Position numbers and translations under genes: made by a program
The notes under the pieces: generated by a model
Told to the model about the DNA's origin: nothing
Seen by the model: only the letters and a program-made list of their open reading frames with translations
The model's database searches: none
Shown here: positions 22,590 through 31,982 of the stretch, piece after piece
How the letters are laid out: the number at the start of each line of letters is the position of its first letter
How positions within the stretch are numbered: position 1 is the first letter of the stretch
Assembly: GCA_002433025.1 (NCBI GenBank)
Contig: DJGZ01000053.1
Coordinates: 1-41,007, forward strand
Reading direction: 5' to 3'
Source of the DNA: Bacteroidales bacterium UBA5833
GTDB taxonomy: Bacteria > Bacteroidota > Bacteroidia > Bacteroidales > Lentimicrobiaceae
DNA length: 41,007 nt

Positions 22590-25442
22590 TCATTGGCCTG
22601 CTGTTGCTATAATCCATCTGGCAAGGACAGTCTCCTCACCGGAATCATTGGTAAAAACGATGCTGAGTTCAGCAGGCCCTTCCCTGAATGCTGTTTTTTC
22701 TGCTTTCAGACCATAAACAGCATTCGTATAATCCTCATTTAATACACTTGTATATAACTTAATTTCATTATTATTCAGATATGCCTTCAGCGAACCGGGC
22801 CCGATTTCCGGAATCCGTTGTTGCTTCAACTCCTGAATAGCATCAAAACACAGCTCAAATGCTTCATATTCAGGTTTTACCGCAATATTGCCGCGGTAAT
22901 TGTACGGCAGGACAAGATCCCTGTGAAATTTATAATCCCGGGGCAAATAGAGATTCCGGAAGTATTTTCCGAAGACAGAGGTGTGGAACTGCATAATGCC
23001 GTTGGCCGTGGAAAAAAACACCATGCTGCCGGACTTCCTGATGATGGACGGGTAATACCCATCTATGAAAGGAATATCCAGCATTTGCATGGATAAGGTC
23101 CGTGTTGAAAATGCATACAAACCCTGTGAGCCCGGAATATAAATCAACTCCCCCTCATGCATGGCACCGTTCGGTTTAAACCAGACTTCAGGGATGGAAA
23201 TCACTTTCCTCAATTCGCCTGATTTTTTATCGAAACGATAAATGGCTTGTTCAGTAATTATCCAGTTTTCATCTGCACCCGGAAACAGGTTATATTCACT
23301 CAAACCATTGAGCGGCATGTATTTGATCATTTCACCCGATCCGGGACAAAATCTTGTGATGCCCGTGATGTGTGATTCCTGAAAGAGAGGGTATTCTATC
23401 CAGATAAACGGAGGGTCGTGCAAAGGAAGGGCGGAGGAAGTGTATGCTGCTTTATAGTTTTTAAAAACAGGCAGATCCAGCATTTTTTTAACGGATTTGT
23501 CATTTCCGATCATGTAAATGGCCTTTTTGCCCGCTGCCAGATACCCCTGATTATAAAAAGCTGTTTTTACGATGGGTTCAGGCGTTTTTATAACCTCAGC
23601 ATTCAGGGTTTTCAGGTCCATGCGCAACAATCCGGCAGATGTTGCGCAGATCATTTCCTGATCATGAATCCGGAATGATCCGCTGACAGGTTCCGGCGAG
23701 CGGGATGAAGGAACATAAAGTTCTGATTTGCCTGTTTTCCTTTCAATTTTTGACCACGGCCATGAAATCCCCGAGGTCCAGTATCCATGGCTATATATGG
23801 CGTCATCGGTTACGATCAGTTCCGTTCCACAGTGAATTCCGGCCGCGGCGCTGAAATAACTCCGGCAGTTACCACCGTTCATGTCAGCCGAGTACAATCC
23901 CAGATCTGTTATAACCCAGATTTTGTCGCCCGAAACTGCCGCATGCATGATTTTTTCACCTGTGATTCTATTTGTTCGCTGAATAAAAACACTGGGAATT
24001 AATCCGGGAATATCTTCATTCTCTGTAATTATTTCAGCAGCCTTTTTTAATTGCATTGTTTTCTCACCGGCTATCGTGTAAACGGAAAGCGTGTCTCCGT
24101 TTACCAGAAGAAGGGCTCCGTTTTCGATTTTTACCAAGGACGATGCCGCTAATTTTTCTGTTTCTTTTGGTGGAAGTATAATATCCTGAATCATCCCTGA
24201 CGGCAGGTTCAGGGCAATAAGCCGGTTTCTGTTCACCCCTTTATCATTGCTGCTTATCACCTGTAAATAAATGATTTCCCCGTTTATCCCCGCTGTTTTG
24301 TAAATATCACCATAGTAATCATCGTAGTATTCTTCCTCTTCTTCAACAGCCTGGGTATTGTTGAAATAGTGTACCGCTTTGCCTTCAACCGGATCATAGC
24401 AGGTAATGCCTGATGAGGTTCCTGCAACAATGTATGAATGAATTGTGCTGAGGGAGCTGATATCTCCGATCAGGGTCATGATGGTTTCGCTTTTACCACT
24501 TGCCGGGTCAAAACGGCATAAACGATTGCCGGTGGAATAATACAAAGATCCTTCGGCTTCAGTTGCCTGAGTAACAGATTCCCCGGGCTTGTAACGGCTG
24601 ATAAGGAGTCTGCTCCGGGGATCAAATGCATCAATCACACTGTCGCAGATAATATAGAGTTTTCCCTGACCGGTATTTATGCCGGTAATTTTGTCGTTGT
24701 AAACTCCATTGATAGAATGCAGCGGTTCTGTCTCTGTGTTATCGATGAATATTCTGATGCCGGAACTTCCGCCTGCGAAAAGCAGGTTTTGCTGAGCGCC
24801 AAGGAATAAATAGTCATTGAATGCCATTGGCCGGGCTGAAATGTTTGAAACCTGTCCGCTGTTTTTATTTTTCCTGAAAACAGAGGAGTAATTTCCGGGT
24901 TCAGTATACCATGTAAAATCCGGGTCATTAAATTCCCTGTTTTGAAGGCCTTTCTTCAGGTCGGCGTATTCAGGGTAGCTAAGTGGTGTGAGGGTGCCCT
25001 TCCTTTTGTCGAAAAGGTTGATGATCTTCATGGAGTCGGCACGGGGGCGCATCCGGCCATCGACGGAGCAGACAATAAAATCATCATAATCCTCAAAAAA
25101 GGTGCGATGAAAATCTCTTGCAGAGATATTTGATAAAGCAAGGTTAAGGTAACCGTCCGATCCCGAAAACACCTGCCAGAAATGTTGCGCTTTATCATAC
25201 ACCATCATATGGTCATCATAGCAGCACAATACCTGTTCCTGCGAGTTGTATACACCATGAATGTAGTTGGAATGAAACGGGTTTACAAAATGGGTAAATC
25301 CCTCAGGTCGGATTACCTGCCTGATATCAGGGAAACTGCATATCTGCATCTTTTCCTGTGCAATCAGATTATCACTGACAGGCAGCAGAATCAGGAAGAA
25401 TGCCGTAAAACGGATAATGTTGCGGCGCTTGAATAAACACAT
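22590..25442 (-). CDS. Large exported orphan protein, probably beta-propeller
   Basis: A 950-residue protein I cannot assign to a family. The start at 25442 gives a basic N-terminus (MCLFKRRNIIRF), a hydrophobic stretch and a likely signal-peptidase site after LIAQ. The body is a series of roughly 45-60-residue units rich in YxxD/FD, GxLYxI and 'IYRFDKKSGELRKV'-like strands, the texture of repeated propeller blades (Kelch/NHL/two-component-sensor-like). A striking acidic-tyrosine tract VEEEEEYYDDYYGD lies near residue 370. The last 130 residues look like a non-repeat beta domain. No lipobox and no clear T9SS sorting domain. It is divergent from the hybrid kinase gene. Function unknown. Confidence 0.8.
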   Translation of the reverse strand: MCLFKRRNIIRFTAFFLILLPVSDNLIAQEKMQICSFPDIRQVIRPEGFTHFVNPFHSNYIHGVYNSQEQVLCCYDDHMMVYDKAQHFWQVFSGSDGYLNLALSNISARDFHRTFFEDYDDFIVCSVDGRMRPRADSMKIINLFDKRKGTLTPLSYPEYADLKKGLQNREFNDPDFTWYTEPGNYSSVFRKNKNSGQVSNISARPMAFNDYLFLGAQQNLLFAGGSSGIRIFIDNTETEPLHSINGVYNDKITGINTGQGKLYIICDSVIDAFDPRSRLLISRYKPGESVTQATEAEGSLYYSTGNRLCRFDPASGKSETIMTLIGDISSLSTIHSYIVAGTSSGITCYDPVEGKAVHYFNNTQAVEEEEEYYDDYYGDIYKTAGINGEIIYLQVISSNDKGVNRNRLIALNLPSGMIQDIILPPKETEKLAASSLVKIENGALLLVNGDTLSVYTIAGEKTMQLKKAAEIITENEDIPGLIPSVFIQRTNRITGEKIMHAAVSGDKIWVITDLGLYSADMNGGNCRSYFSAAAGIHCGTELIVTDDAIYSHGYWTSGISWPWSKIERKTGKSELYVPSSRSPEPVSGSFRIHDQEMICATSAGLLRMDLKTLNAEVIKTPEPIVKTAFYNQGYLAAGKKAIYMIGNDKSVKKMLDLPVFKNYKAAYTSSALPLHDPPFIWIEYPLFQESHITGITRFCPGSGEMIKYMPLNGLSEYNLFPGADENWIITEQAIYRFDKKSGELRKVISIPEVWFKPNGAMHEGELIYIPGSQGLYAFSTRTLSMQMLDIPFIDGYYPSIIRKSGSMVFFSTANGIMQFHTSVFGKYFRNLYLPRDYKFHRDLVLPYNYRGNIAVKPEYEAFELCFDAIQELKQQRIPEIGPGSLKAYLNNNEIKLYTSVLNEDYTNAVYGLKAEKTAFREGPAELSIVFTNDSGEETVLARWIIATAGQ

Positions 25443-25752
25443 ATAACGAATAATAATATAGATACAATTCATATGCACTCCCTGTTGTTAACTTGCGTTG
25501 CAAGCCGGAAGCGCAACTTTATGTCATTGTAAAGGTACCGCAATTTGCGTTCTGAAGTCGTTATTTGAAGTGGAGATTTCAATAATTCATTAAAAAGTCT
25601 GTCTGAATGGCCGTGAGGGCAAAAAAGTCCTATTATTGCACGACGACACACTTACTTTTCTACTTTTATTACATTAACTAATATTATCCGTGATCAGTGA
25701 CTTGATGAATTAGTGCTGATCAGGTACTAAACCAGCTAAGAGACGAATTTTG
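25443..25752. other. Divergent spacer with a TGATCA-type inverted repeat
   Basis: About 310 bases between the exported orphan and the hybrid kinase. TGATCAG (25691-25697) and CTGATCA (25716-25722) form a 7-base inverted repeat about 30 bases before the kinase ATG; it could be an operator or a leader hairpin. Near-matches to the -7 element (TATTATTG 25631-25638 and TACTTTTA 25661-25668) are seen, none exact. Confidence 0.45.
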
Positions 25753-28293
25753 ATGGACAATCCCCGCGTTTTTGCCGATATACCGGCAGAGGAGTTTGCA
25801 GTAATCCAATCGCTTGCTAGTATATTAAAGTTCAGGCATATATTTATTTTTATTGCCGATCGTTCGGGATCTGCGGTCAGTATCAGGGAGTTGCTCTTTC
25901 AGCATCCCGGCGGTTCAGTTACCCAAGTACCGGATTCAGGGAGTTTGTCGCAGGCTGTTTTCGAGGCCTTGCATGGTCCGGTAATTAATGGAAATCGTGA
26001 AGTATCCGGAAGCCTTTCCGGACATTTTAAACTGCCTTTCGGAGGTAGCATTTACACGGCATTGATATATCCACTTGAAGAACAGACATCGTTGCTGTTT
26101 ATATGTGATGACGGGGAGCCTGGAGTACATGGAGAGTCACTCGAAATGCTCAGTACAGTGAGCCGGATGGTATCGGTATCGGTGCGCAACAGGATCAGCA
26201 ATTCCGACCTGCTTTTCGAAGAAACAAAGTATAAGCATCTCTTTGCATCGGCGCCGGAAGCAATCGCGATGGTCGACGGTGAAAACAGGATTCTGGATGT
26301 CAATCCTGAATTTGAACGCCTGTTTCAGTATAAGGGACAAGAAGTACTTGGGAAAAAACTTGATGAGCTGATCTCACCAGGCCTGATGCTGGATGAAGCA
26401 CTGGAATTAACCCGCTCCAACTGGGAAGGCCGGAGGGTCATGGTGGAAAGTAAAAGGATGAAAAAGGACGGCTCCTGGTTTGATGTTTCCATTATGGGGG
26501 TCCCTTTCAACAATAATTATGGCCATCAGCGGATTTTCGGCATTTACCGGGATATCAGCAAACGGGTAAAAAGTGAGGACCAGCTTAAGAACAGGGCTGC
26601 ATTCATTGAATATATCAGCCGTATTTCTTCAGAGCTGATCAACACAGATATCTCAAATATCGATGCCATCATAGAGGATGCCCTCGAAAGGGTTGCCCGG
26701 TTCAACAAGGCTGAACGCGCCTACCTGGTTGGCATTTCCGAAGATGAATCATACATCCGCATCACCCATGAGTGGGATGATGACATCAGACAATCGCACC
26801 GCTCCTGCCAGTCTTCCATATTAATCAGGGATATTAAAGAGTATTTTCTAAGGTTAAGATCCGGCAAAACTTTTCAACTCAGAAGAGATGAGGCAGGTAT
26901 TACCGAAGGTACAGAAGAACTTCCTTTCTTTTTCGATTTACTGAACATAGAATCCCTGATCAATATTCCACTCTTTGTGGGCAGGGAGTTTATGGGCTAC
27001 ATCGGTTTTGACATGTACAGCAGGCCATATCACTGGGATGAGCAGAGTGTGAATATTTTCAGTTTAACCGGGCAGATTCTTGTGAATGCACTGTCGAGGA
27101 AACGGACCGAAGAGAAACTGAAAAAGGCGCTGATGAGCGCGGAGGCTTCGGATAAGCTGAAATCGGCTTTTCTGGCCGGCATATCCCATGAGGTAAGGAC
27201 CCCGATGAACCATATCATGGGATTTATTGATGTCATCAACGAGGGAGATCCCGATCCTGATGAACGCAGGGAATACCTGCAGATTATGAAAAACAGCGGT
27301 ACACATCTGCTCAGGCTGATTGATGATGTTATCGAACTTGCCATGATTGATTCCGGCCAGGTTCATTTAAGGGAAAACATTTGTGAGCTGGGCCGCTTCA
27401 TGCAATCCCTGAAGGCGGAGTTTGAGAATATCCGCACCTCAATGGGAAAGGTTGCTGTTGAACTGAAACTGGAAACGCCTGATCAGTATACGGATCTTGT
27501 TGTTCAGACTGACGAATTCAAAGTCAGGCAGATACTCTGGAATCTTTTATCGAATGCAATCAAATTTACGTCAGTTGGTACAGTAACTTTTGGTTTCAAC
27601 ATAGCAAATGATAAAACACGTATCGAATTCTTCGTAAAAGATACCGGAATAGGCATAGATGCCGAATTCCATAACGTGATATTTGAGCGTTTCCACCGTC
27701 TGGATTCAGGAATTTCCCGCCATTATGGCGGTGTAGGGCTGGGTCTTCCGATCAGCCAGGGGCTCGTATCTCTCTTTGGAGAACGGATAGAGATAGACTC
27801 TGCTCCCGGTCAGGGAGCAACATTTCGTTTCCGGATCCCGCTTAAATTAAATAATCCGGAGACAACAGGCAGTATCCCTGTCAGGGAAATCCGCAAGGTA
27901 TATAACTGGAAAGGGAAGACCATTCTGATGGTTGAAGATGATCCGGTAAATATGCGTTTTCTTACTGTTTTGCTAACCCGTACGGAAGCAAACCTGCTTT
28001 ATGCCTCAGATGGCAGGGAGGCCGTTGAGCTGATCGCTGAAAATGAAGTGGACCTTGTGCTTATGGATATGCAACTTCCGGTAATGAATGGTTACGACGC
28101 TACCCGCAGGATCAGGAAGATCAGACCGGCTTTGCCTGTGATCGCACAAACAGCCAATGTACTTGCTGAAGACAAGGACGAATGCATGGAGGCCGGCTGT
28201 AATGATTACATCCCCAAGCCCATTGATAAAAATATCCTATACTATAAAATGAACCGCTTATTGTTCAACAAGGGCGCTGAATCAGCAGATTAA
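25753..28293 (+). CDS. Cytosolic hybrid sensor histidine kinase (GAF-like, PAS, GAF, HisKA, HATPase, REC)
   Basis: An 846-residue soluble kinase with no transmembrane segment or signal peptide. Layout: a degenerate GAF-like domain (about 10-150), PAS (about 157-272), GAF (about 285-450), HisKA with phospho-acceptor His479 in SHEVRTP, HATPase with N box LLSNAIKFT, G1 DTGIGI, F box and G2 GVGLGL (about 580-698), then a receiver domain (about 722-840) with acidic pair 729/730, phospho-acceptor Asp772 in MDMQLP and Lys822 in PKP. There is no HPt or DNA-binding output, so signalling must pass to another protein. ATG 25753 is used rather than the TTG just before it. The ligand is unknown. Confidence 0.95.
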   Translation: MDNPRVFADIPAEEFAVIQSLASILKFRHIFIFIADRSGSAVSIRELLFQHPGGSVTQVPDSGSLSQAVFEALHGPVINGNREVSGSLSGHFKLPFGGSIYTALIYPLEEQTSLLFICDDGEPGVHGESLEMLSTVSRMVSVSVRNRISNSDLLFEETKYKHLFASAPEAIAMVDGENRILDVNPEFERLFQYKGQEVLGKKLDELISPGLMLDEALELTRSNWEGRRVMVESKRMKKDGSWFDVSIMGVPFNNNYGHQRIFGIYRDISKRVKSEDQLKNRAAFIEYISRISSELINTDISNIDAIIEDALERVARFNKAERAYLVGISEDESYIRITHEWDDDIRQSHRSCQSSILIRDIKEYFLRLRSGKTFQLRRDEAGITEGTEELPFFFDLLNIESLINIPLFVGREFMGYIGFDMYSRPYHWDEQSVNIFSLTGQILVNALSRKRTEEKLKKALMSAEASDKLKSAFLAGISHEVRTPMNHIMGFIDVINEGDPDPDERREYLQIMKNSGTHLLRLIDDVIELAMIDSGQVHLRENICELGRFMQSLKAEFENIRTSMGKVAVELKLETPDQYTDLVVQTDEFKVRQILWNLLSNAIKFTSVGTVTFGFNIANDKTRIEFFVKDTGIGIDAEFHNVIFERFHRLDSGISRHYGGVGLGLPISQGLVSLFGERIEIDSAPGQGATFRFRIPLKLNNPETTGSIPVREIRKVYNWKGKTILMVEDDPVNMRFLTVLLTRTEANLLYASDGREAVELIAENEVDLVLMDMQLPVMNGYDATRRIRKIRPALPVIAQTANVLAEDKDECMEAGCNDYIPKPIDKNILYYKMNRLLFNKGAESAD

Positions 28294-28299
28294 TCCGGA

Positions 28300-28746
28300 T
28301 CAGTTGTCATCTGAAAACCATTCTGCGTAAGAAGTCACCGTTTCGCGCAACTTAAGACTGTGCAGTTTAATATTTTCGGGCAATGCGTTTTTCAGTCTGT
28401 AAGCAAAATCCGATAGCAGGTTTTCGCTGGTAGGCTGATAATCAACAAGGATCAGCCTGCCTACAAAATCTTTCATTCCGCGGAATTCTTCAGGGGCTGT
28501 TGCTTTGTGTAACACCAGGGAGTGGTCAAATTCATCCACAATTTTACCCCGGACAATTTCTTTCAACAACCTGAAATCCATGACCATACCATAGTGCGGC
28601 GAAGCCGGATCGCTGATCGGTTCTCCCTTTATGGTTACATACAACTCATAAGAATGACCGTGAATATGGCGGCATGGCCCGTCATAGCCGGGCAGGGCAT
28701 GTGCCATCTCGAATTTGAACTCTTTGGTCAGGCGGATAACAGACAT
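28300..28746 (-). CDS. queD: 6-pyruvoyl-tetrahydropterin synthase / QueD family
   Basis: A 148-residue enzyme of the 6-carboxy-tetrahydropterin synthase family, which converts dihydroneopterin triphosphate on the queuosine (preQ0) route. Zinc ligands His16, His29 and His31 and the catalytic Cys25 appear in FEMAHAL and GPCRHIHGHSYEL; the C-terminal ETVTSYAEW supplies the substrate-binding Glu. Other queuosine genes are not adjacent, so a pterin role cannot be excluded. It converges on the kinase gene with a 6-base gap and is 12 bases from the endonuclease gene, possibly in the same operon. Confidence 0.9.
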   Translation of the reverse strand: MSVIRLTKEFKFEMAHALPGYDGPCRHIHGHSYELYVTIKGEPISDPASPHYGMVMDFRLLKEIVRGKIVDEFDHSLVLHKATAPEEFRGMKDFVGRLILVDYQPTSENLLSDFAYRLKNALPENIKLHSLKLRETVTSYAEWFSDDN

Positions 28747-28758
28747 AGCCGAAGCAAC

Positions 28759-29796
28759 TTATTTAATGATTTTGGCATAGGCCGGCAACTTGCCGGGTTC
28801 CTCCATTGTAATGAAATATACTCCGCGGTTAAGCATCGAAGTGTTGACATTTACGGTGAATCCGTCAGCGGTAAAATCTGTAGTATATTGTTTACCGGTG
28901 ATATCCGTAAGGGTAATTGTAACGGACTGAGGCTGGTAAAATCCGTTGTGGTCAACTACGCAGAAATTCTCAGCCGGTACCGGATACACCCTGATTTGCC
29001 GGTTTATTTTATCAGCATAAATTCCGGTAGGGTCACCCCAGATCTGCAGGGCAAATTCAGGGTGATCGATAAACGGGTTGCGGTTCTGCTGGTAAGTGTA
29101 AACGGCATTGTTTCTTTCCGTTTCTTTGGTACTCACCGGATCGTTCTGGTGCCATTCCAGCATCATGGCCAAGGCCCACGGCCTGAGCTGCGCCCCTATG
29201 GTCATATCGCTGCCGGGCCAGTTACTGTCCTCATTGTAATAACGCACCGACATATAGAAATAGGTTCTGGCAAAGTCCCCTTTATATTCATTGATGGGTT
29301 CGAAAACCACCCCGGAATAGCCCGGATAGGAACAGTTACCGAGTTTGCTTCCGTTGCCTGAAGTATAGGTTGGCGATGATACAGTGCCGAAGGGATAATT
29401 GCTGCGTTTGTTGTTTACCCAGCCATCGGTTGGATAAATATGAAACAGGTCGGAGTTCATCGGCGGCTGATCATTGAACCAGCTCTTTGGCCATGAATGT
29501 TCACGGTTGTAACAGTCGCACTCACTGTTGTAATTGCCGCACTGATCAGCGCCAAAGGTCCAGGAGCAATTGGAATACATGTCCCATACTTTCCCGTTGG
29601 GCAGGTCGTCTGTAGTCTGGAAAGCGGTCCACAGCCCTGAATAGCTGATTACATTGTGATTGTCAATTATATTGTGCAAGGCGGCCTGCAGTGCTGTACC
29701 GGATAAACCGGATGCACTGTTGTAGTAACCCGCCGGAGGCTGGGCAACAGCGGCGCCAAACAAGGGAAGCAGAATAATGAAAAGGGTTTTTTTCAT
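28759..29796 (-). CDS. Endonuclease I family nuclease with T9SS sorting domain
   Basis: A 345-residue secreted nuclease. The signal peptide is MKKTLFIILLPLFGAAVAQ; the longer open frame upstream runs through the preceding gene and is rejected. The EndA/NucM domain spans about 22-255, with the catalytic motif NREHSWPKSWF (His100) and the following DLFHIYPTDGWVNNKRSNYPFG metal-binding region; several Cys residues suggest disulfides. Residues about 268-345 form a type IX secretion C-terminal domain (IRVYPVPAENF, then GVYFITME, ending AKIIK), so it should be exported to the surface or medium to degrade extracellular DNA or RNA. It begins 5 bases after the MntP-like gene and is probably translationally coupled to it. 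Confidence 0.93.
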   Translation of the reverse strand: MKKTLFIILLPLFGAAVAQPPAGYYNSASGLSGTALQAALHNIIDNHNVISYSGLWTAFQTTDDLPNGKVWDMYSNCSWTFGADQCGNYNSECDCYNREHSWPKSWFNDQPPMNSDLFHIYPTDGWVNNKRSNYPFGTVSSPTYTSGNGSKLGNCSYPGYSGVVFEPINEYKGDFARTYFYMSVRYYNEDSNWPGSDMTIGAQLRPWALAMMLEWHQNDPVSTKETERNNAVYTYQQNRNPFIDHPEFALQIWGDPTGIYADKINRQIRVYPVPAENFCVVDHNGFYQPQSVTITLTDITGKQYTTDFTADGFTVNVNTSMLNRGVYFITMEEPGKLPAYAKIIK

Positions 29797-29801
29797 GAAG
29801 T

Positions 29802-30362
29802 TCAGAGTAATAGAAGAATAAGCAAACGAAATGAAATAATGGCAATCAGCACTCCAGAGGCTAAAACCATGTACCTTACACCGGGTCTCAGCCCTTTCCT
29901 GGCACCAAAGTTTAAGCCGGCATAAGATCCGGGCACTGAAATCAGAAAAAATGCGGCCAATGCCGTATAACTGACGGCAATACCCAGTCCGGCTCCCGCC
30001 CCGGCCAGAAAAACGCTGAAGCTTCCTGCAACCGACCAAAGCAAAAGTGTGGTGAAATTATCAACAAGTATTATCTTCTCTTCAGGGTTAAAGCGGAAAG
30101 TTTCAATGGATATTTTCAGCCCTGTAATAAAAATCAGGATCAGGCCGAAAATGATCTTGTTGTCATTGATAAACGGGCTGATGGCTGCTCCGGCAAAAAA
30201 TCCGGCCATCATAACCAGTGACCTGATCAAAGCCAGCACAACAGGCATTGCCGCCGGTAATGGTTCGTCAAGTTTCCTGTGCAACGCGCCGGTATACCAT
30301 GATCCTGCAAAGCCTTCTGCCGATAATGCTGCAACAAGAATAAATATTTCTGCCTGTGTCAA
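29802..30362 (-). CDS. MntP-like (manganese efflux fold) membrane protein, divergent
   Basis: A 186-residue protein with about six hydrophobic helices in the two-fold arrangement of MntP pumps: AALSAEGFAGSWYTGALHRK aligns with the first conserved helix, GLILIFITGLKISIETFRF with the third, and a repeated half follows a charged linker. The acidic residue in MntP helix 1 (usually MDAFA) is Glu here, and the equivalent Asp in the second half is missing (FTTLLLWSVAGSF), so transport of Mn(II) is doubtful. There is no ATG: the frame reaches TTG 30386, but a -7 box covers it, so TTG 30362 is preferred. It is the first gene of the pair with the T9SS endonuclease. Confidence 0.65.
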   Translation of the reverse strand: MTQAEIFILVAALSAEGFAGSWYTGALHRKLDEPLPAAMPVVLALIRSLVMMAGFFAGAAISPFINDNKIIFGLILIFITGLKISIETFRFNPEEKIILVDNFTTLLLWSVAGSFSVFLAGAGAGLGIAVSYTALAAFFLISVPGSYAGLNFGARKGLRPGVRYMVLASGVLIAIISFRLLILLLL

Positions 30363-30383
30363 GATAACCCTGATTTGAGCCTG

Positions 30384-30391
30384 CAAAAGTA
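30384..30391 (-). promoter_or_regulatory. -7 box upstream of the MntP-like/endonuclease pair
   Basis: TACTTTTG on the minus strand, 21 bases before the TTG at 30362 and overlapping the alternative TTG at 30386. No -33 element seen. Confidence 0.5.
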
Positions 30392-30529
30392 ATAAAAAAT
30401 GGGTCAGGTCTGAGGACAGCCTGCAATCTCGTTGTTACAGATTATCAGCGGTATAGTGATGCCTGTAAGCCAAAGGTTTCGTGTTGAATATTTTCCTGAT
30501 CGCGTGAAGGAAAGGCCACTTTAATTGAT

Positions 30530-30537
30530 TAAATTTG
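30530..30537 (+). promoter_or_regulatory. -7 box of the pyruvate kinase promoter
   Basis: TAAATTTG, 20 bases before the ATG at 30558; no clear -33 element. Confidence 0.55.
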
Positions 30538-30557
30538 TTGTAGATCAATTCTAAGTT

Positions 30558-31979
30558 ATGCGAAAGACCAAGATTGTTGCAACCCTCGGGCCGGCGTCCA
30601 ATGCAGAACCCGTCCTGCGCAGCCTGATGCTGGCTGGAGTAAATGTATTCAGGCTGAACTTTTCACATGGATCACATGAGGTTCATGCTGCTTCGGTTCA
30701 AACCATTGAAAAGCTCAATGCCGGGCTCGGACTGCATGTGGCTGTGCTGGCCGACCTTTCAGGACCCAAAATAAGGACGGGGGAGGTTGAACATGATGCG
30801 ATGGAGCTATTGGTTGGCGAAGAGGTGGCAATCAACGGTAATGGGGGCCTTTGCCGCAACGGAGTGATCAGTGTGAATTACGCTGATTTCGCCCGTGATG
30901 TCAGGCCAGGGGAAGATATATTGCTCGATGATGGCAAACTGTTGCTCCGTGCGGTTGAGAGCGATGGTGAAAACCTGGTACGGGCAAAAGTTATTCAGGG
31001 AGGGATGCTGAGTTCCCGGAAAGGGGTTAATTTGCCCCGGACCAATCTCAGCCTGCCCAGCCTTTCTGAAAAGGACCTTTCGGACCTGGATTTTGTTTTA
31101 AAGCACAATATTCAGTGGGTGGCGCTTTCGTTTGTACGAACGGCTGCTGATATTGAGGAACTGCGCCGCAGGATTGCACTGTATCCTGAAGCCCATTCGC
31201 TGAGGATAGTGGCAAAAATTGAAAAACCGGAAGCCGTTGAGCATGCTGAGGCAATAATCCGGGCATCTGATGCCATAATGATTGCCCGTGGCGACCTTGG
31301 GGTTGAAATTCCCCAGGAGCAGGTTCCCATCGTGCAAAAGAAGTTTGTACGTATGTGCATTGCCGCCTCCAAGCCCATTATCGTGGCCACCCAGATGATG
31401 GAAGGCATGATCAGCAGCCTGCGTCCTACCAGGGCCGAAGTCAGCGATGTTGCCAATTCGGTACTCGACGGTGCCGATGCACTGATGCTCAGCGGGGAGA
31501 CCTCCGTGGGCAAATATCCAGTTCAGACGGTGGAGACCATGAACAGGATCATTTCCGATGTGGAATCCAGTGGCATCTACTTTCCTGAAATAAATTATGA
31601 AGAAGCACCGCCTGAGCGCAGGATTTCGGATGCAGTAATTATGGCGGCGGCTGATCTTGCCGGGAAAGTTAACGCCAGGGCCCTCATAGCAATGACGCAC
31701 ACAGGATATTCCGCTTTCAGGCTCGCCAGCCATCGCAAGGGCGCAGGCATTTATATATTTTCTAATAACCGCCGCTTGCTTTGCGCCCTAAGCCTGGTCT
31801 GGGGAATTGAGGGATTTTACATTGAGAAATTTACCAATACCGATGCCGCCATGCTTGATATGCGTAAAGCACTGATTGCACGTGGCTGTATTGCTCAGGG
31901 TAATTACATTATTTACGTTTCAAGCATCCCCATCGGAACTCCCGGCAAAACAAATATGCTGAAACTTAGCATTGTCTGA
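30558..31979 (+). CDS. pyk: Pyruvate kinase
   Basis: A 473-residue pyruvate kinase making pyruvate and ATP from phosphoenolpyruvate. It starts MRKTKIVATLGPAS, has RLNFSHGSH (about 32-40), the active-site signature IVAKIEKPEA with Lys220, the metal-binding MIARGDLGVEIP (241-252) and ATQMMEGMI. The C-terminal allosteric domain is present, so length is normal. It has its own promoter and converges on the ComF-type gene with only 3 bases between the stop codons. Confidence 0.97.
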   Translation: MRKTKIVATLGPASNAEPVLRSLMLAGVNVFRLNFSHGSHEVHAASVQTIEKLNAGLGLHVAVLADLSGPKIRTGEVEHDAMELLVGEEVAINGNGGLCRNGVISVNYADFARDVRPGEDILLDDGKLLLRAVESDGENLVRAKVIQGGMLSSRKGVNLPRTNLSLPSLSEKDLSDLDFVLKHNIQWVALSFVRTAADIEELRRRIALYPEAHSLRIVAKIEKPEAVEHAEAIIRASDAIMIARGDLGVEIPQEQVPIVQKKFVRMCIAASKPIIVATQMMEGMISSLRPTRAEVSDVANSVLDGADALMLSGETSVGKYPVQTVETMNRIISDVESSGIYFPEINYEEAPPERRISDAVIMAAADLAGKVNARALIAMTHTGYSAFRLASHRKGAGIYIFSNNRRLLCALSLVWGIEGFYIEKFTNTDAAMLDMRKALIARGCIAQGNYIIYVSSIPIGTPGKTNMLKLSIV

Positions 31980-31982
31980 TGA

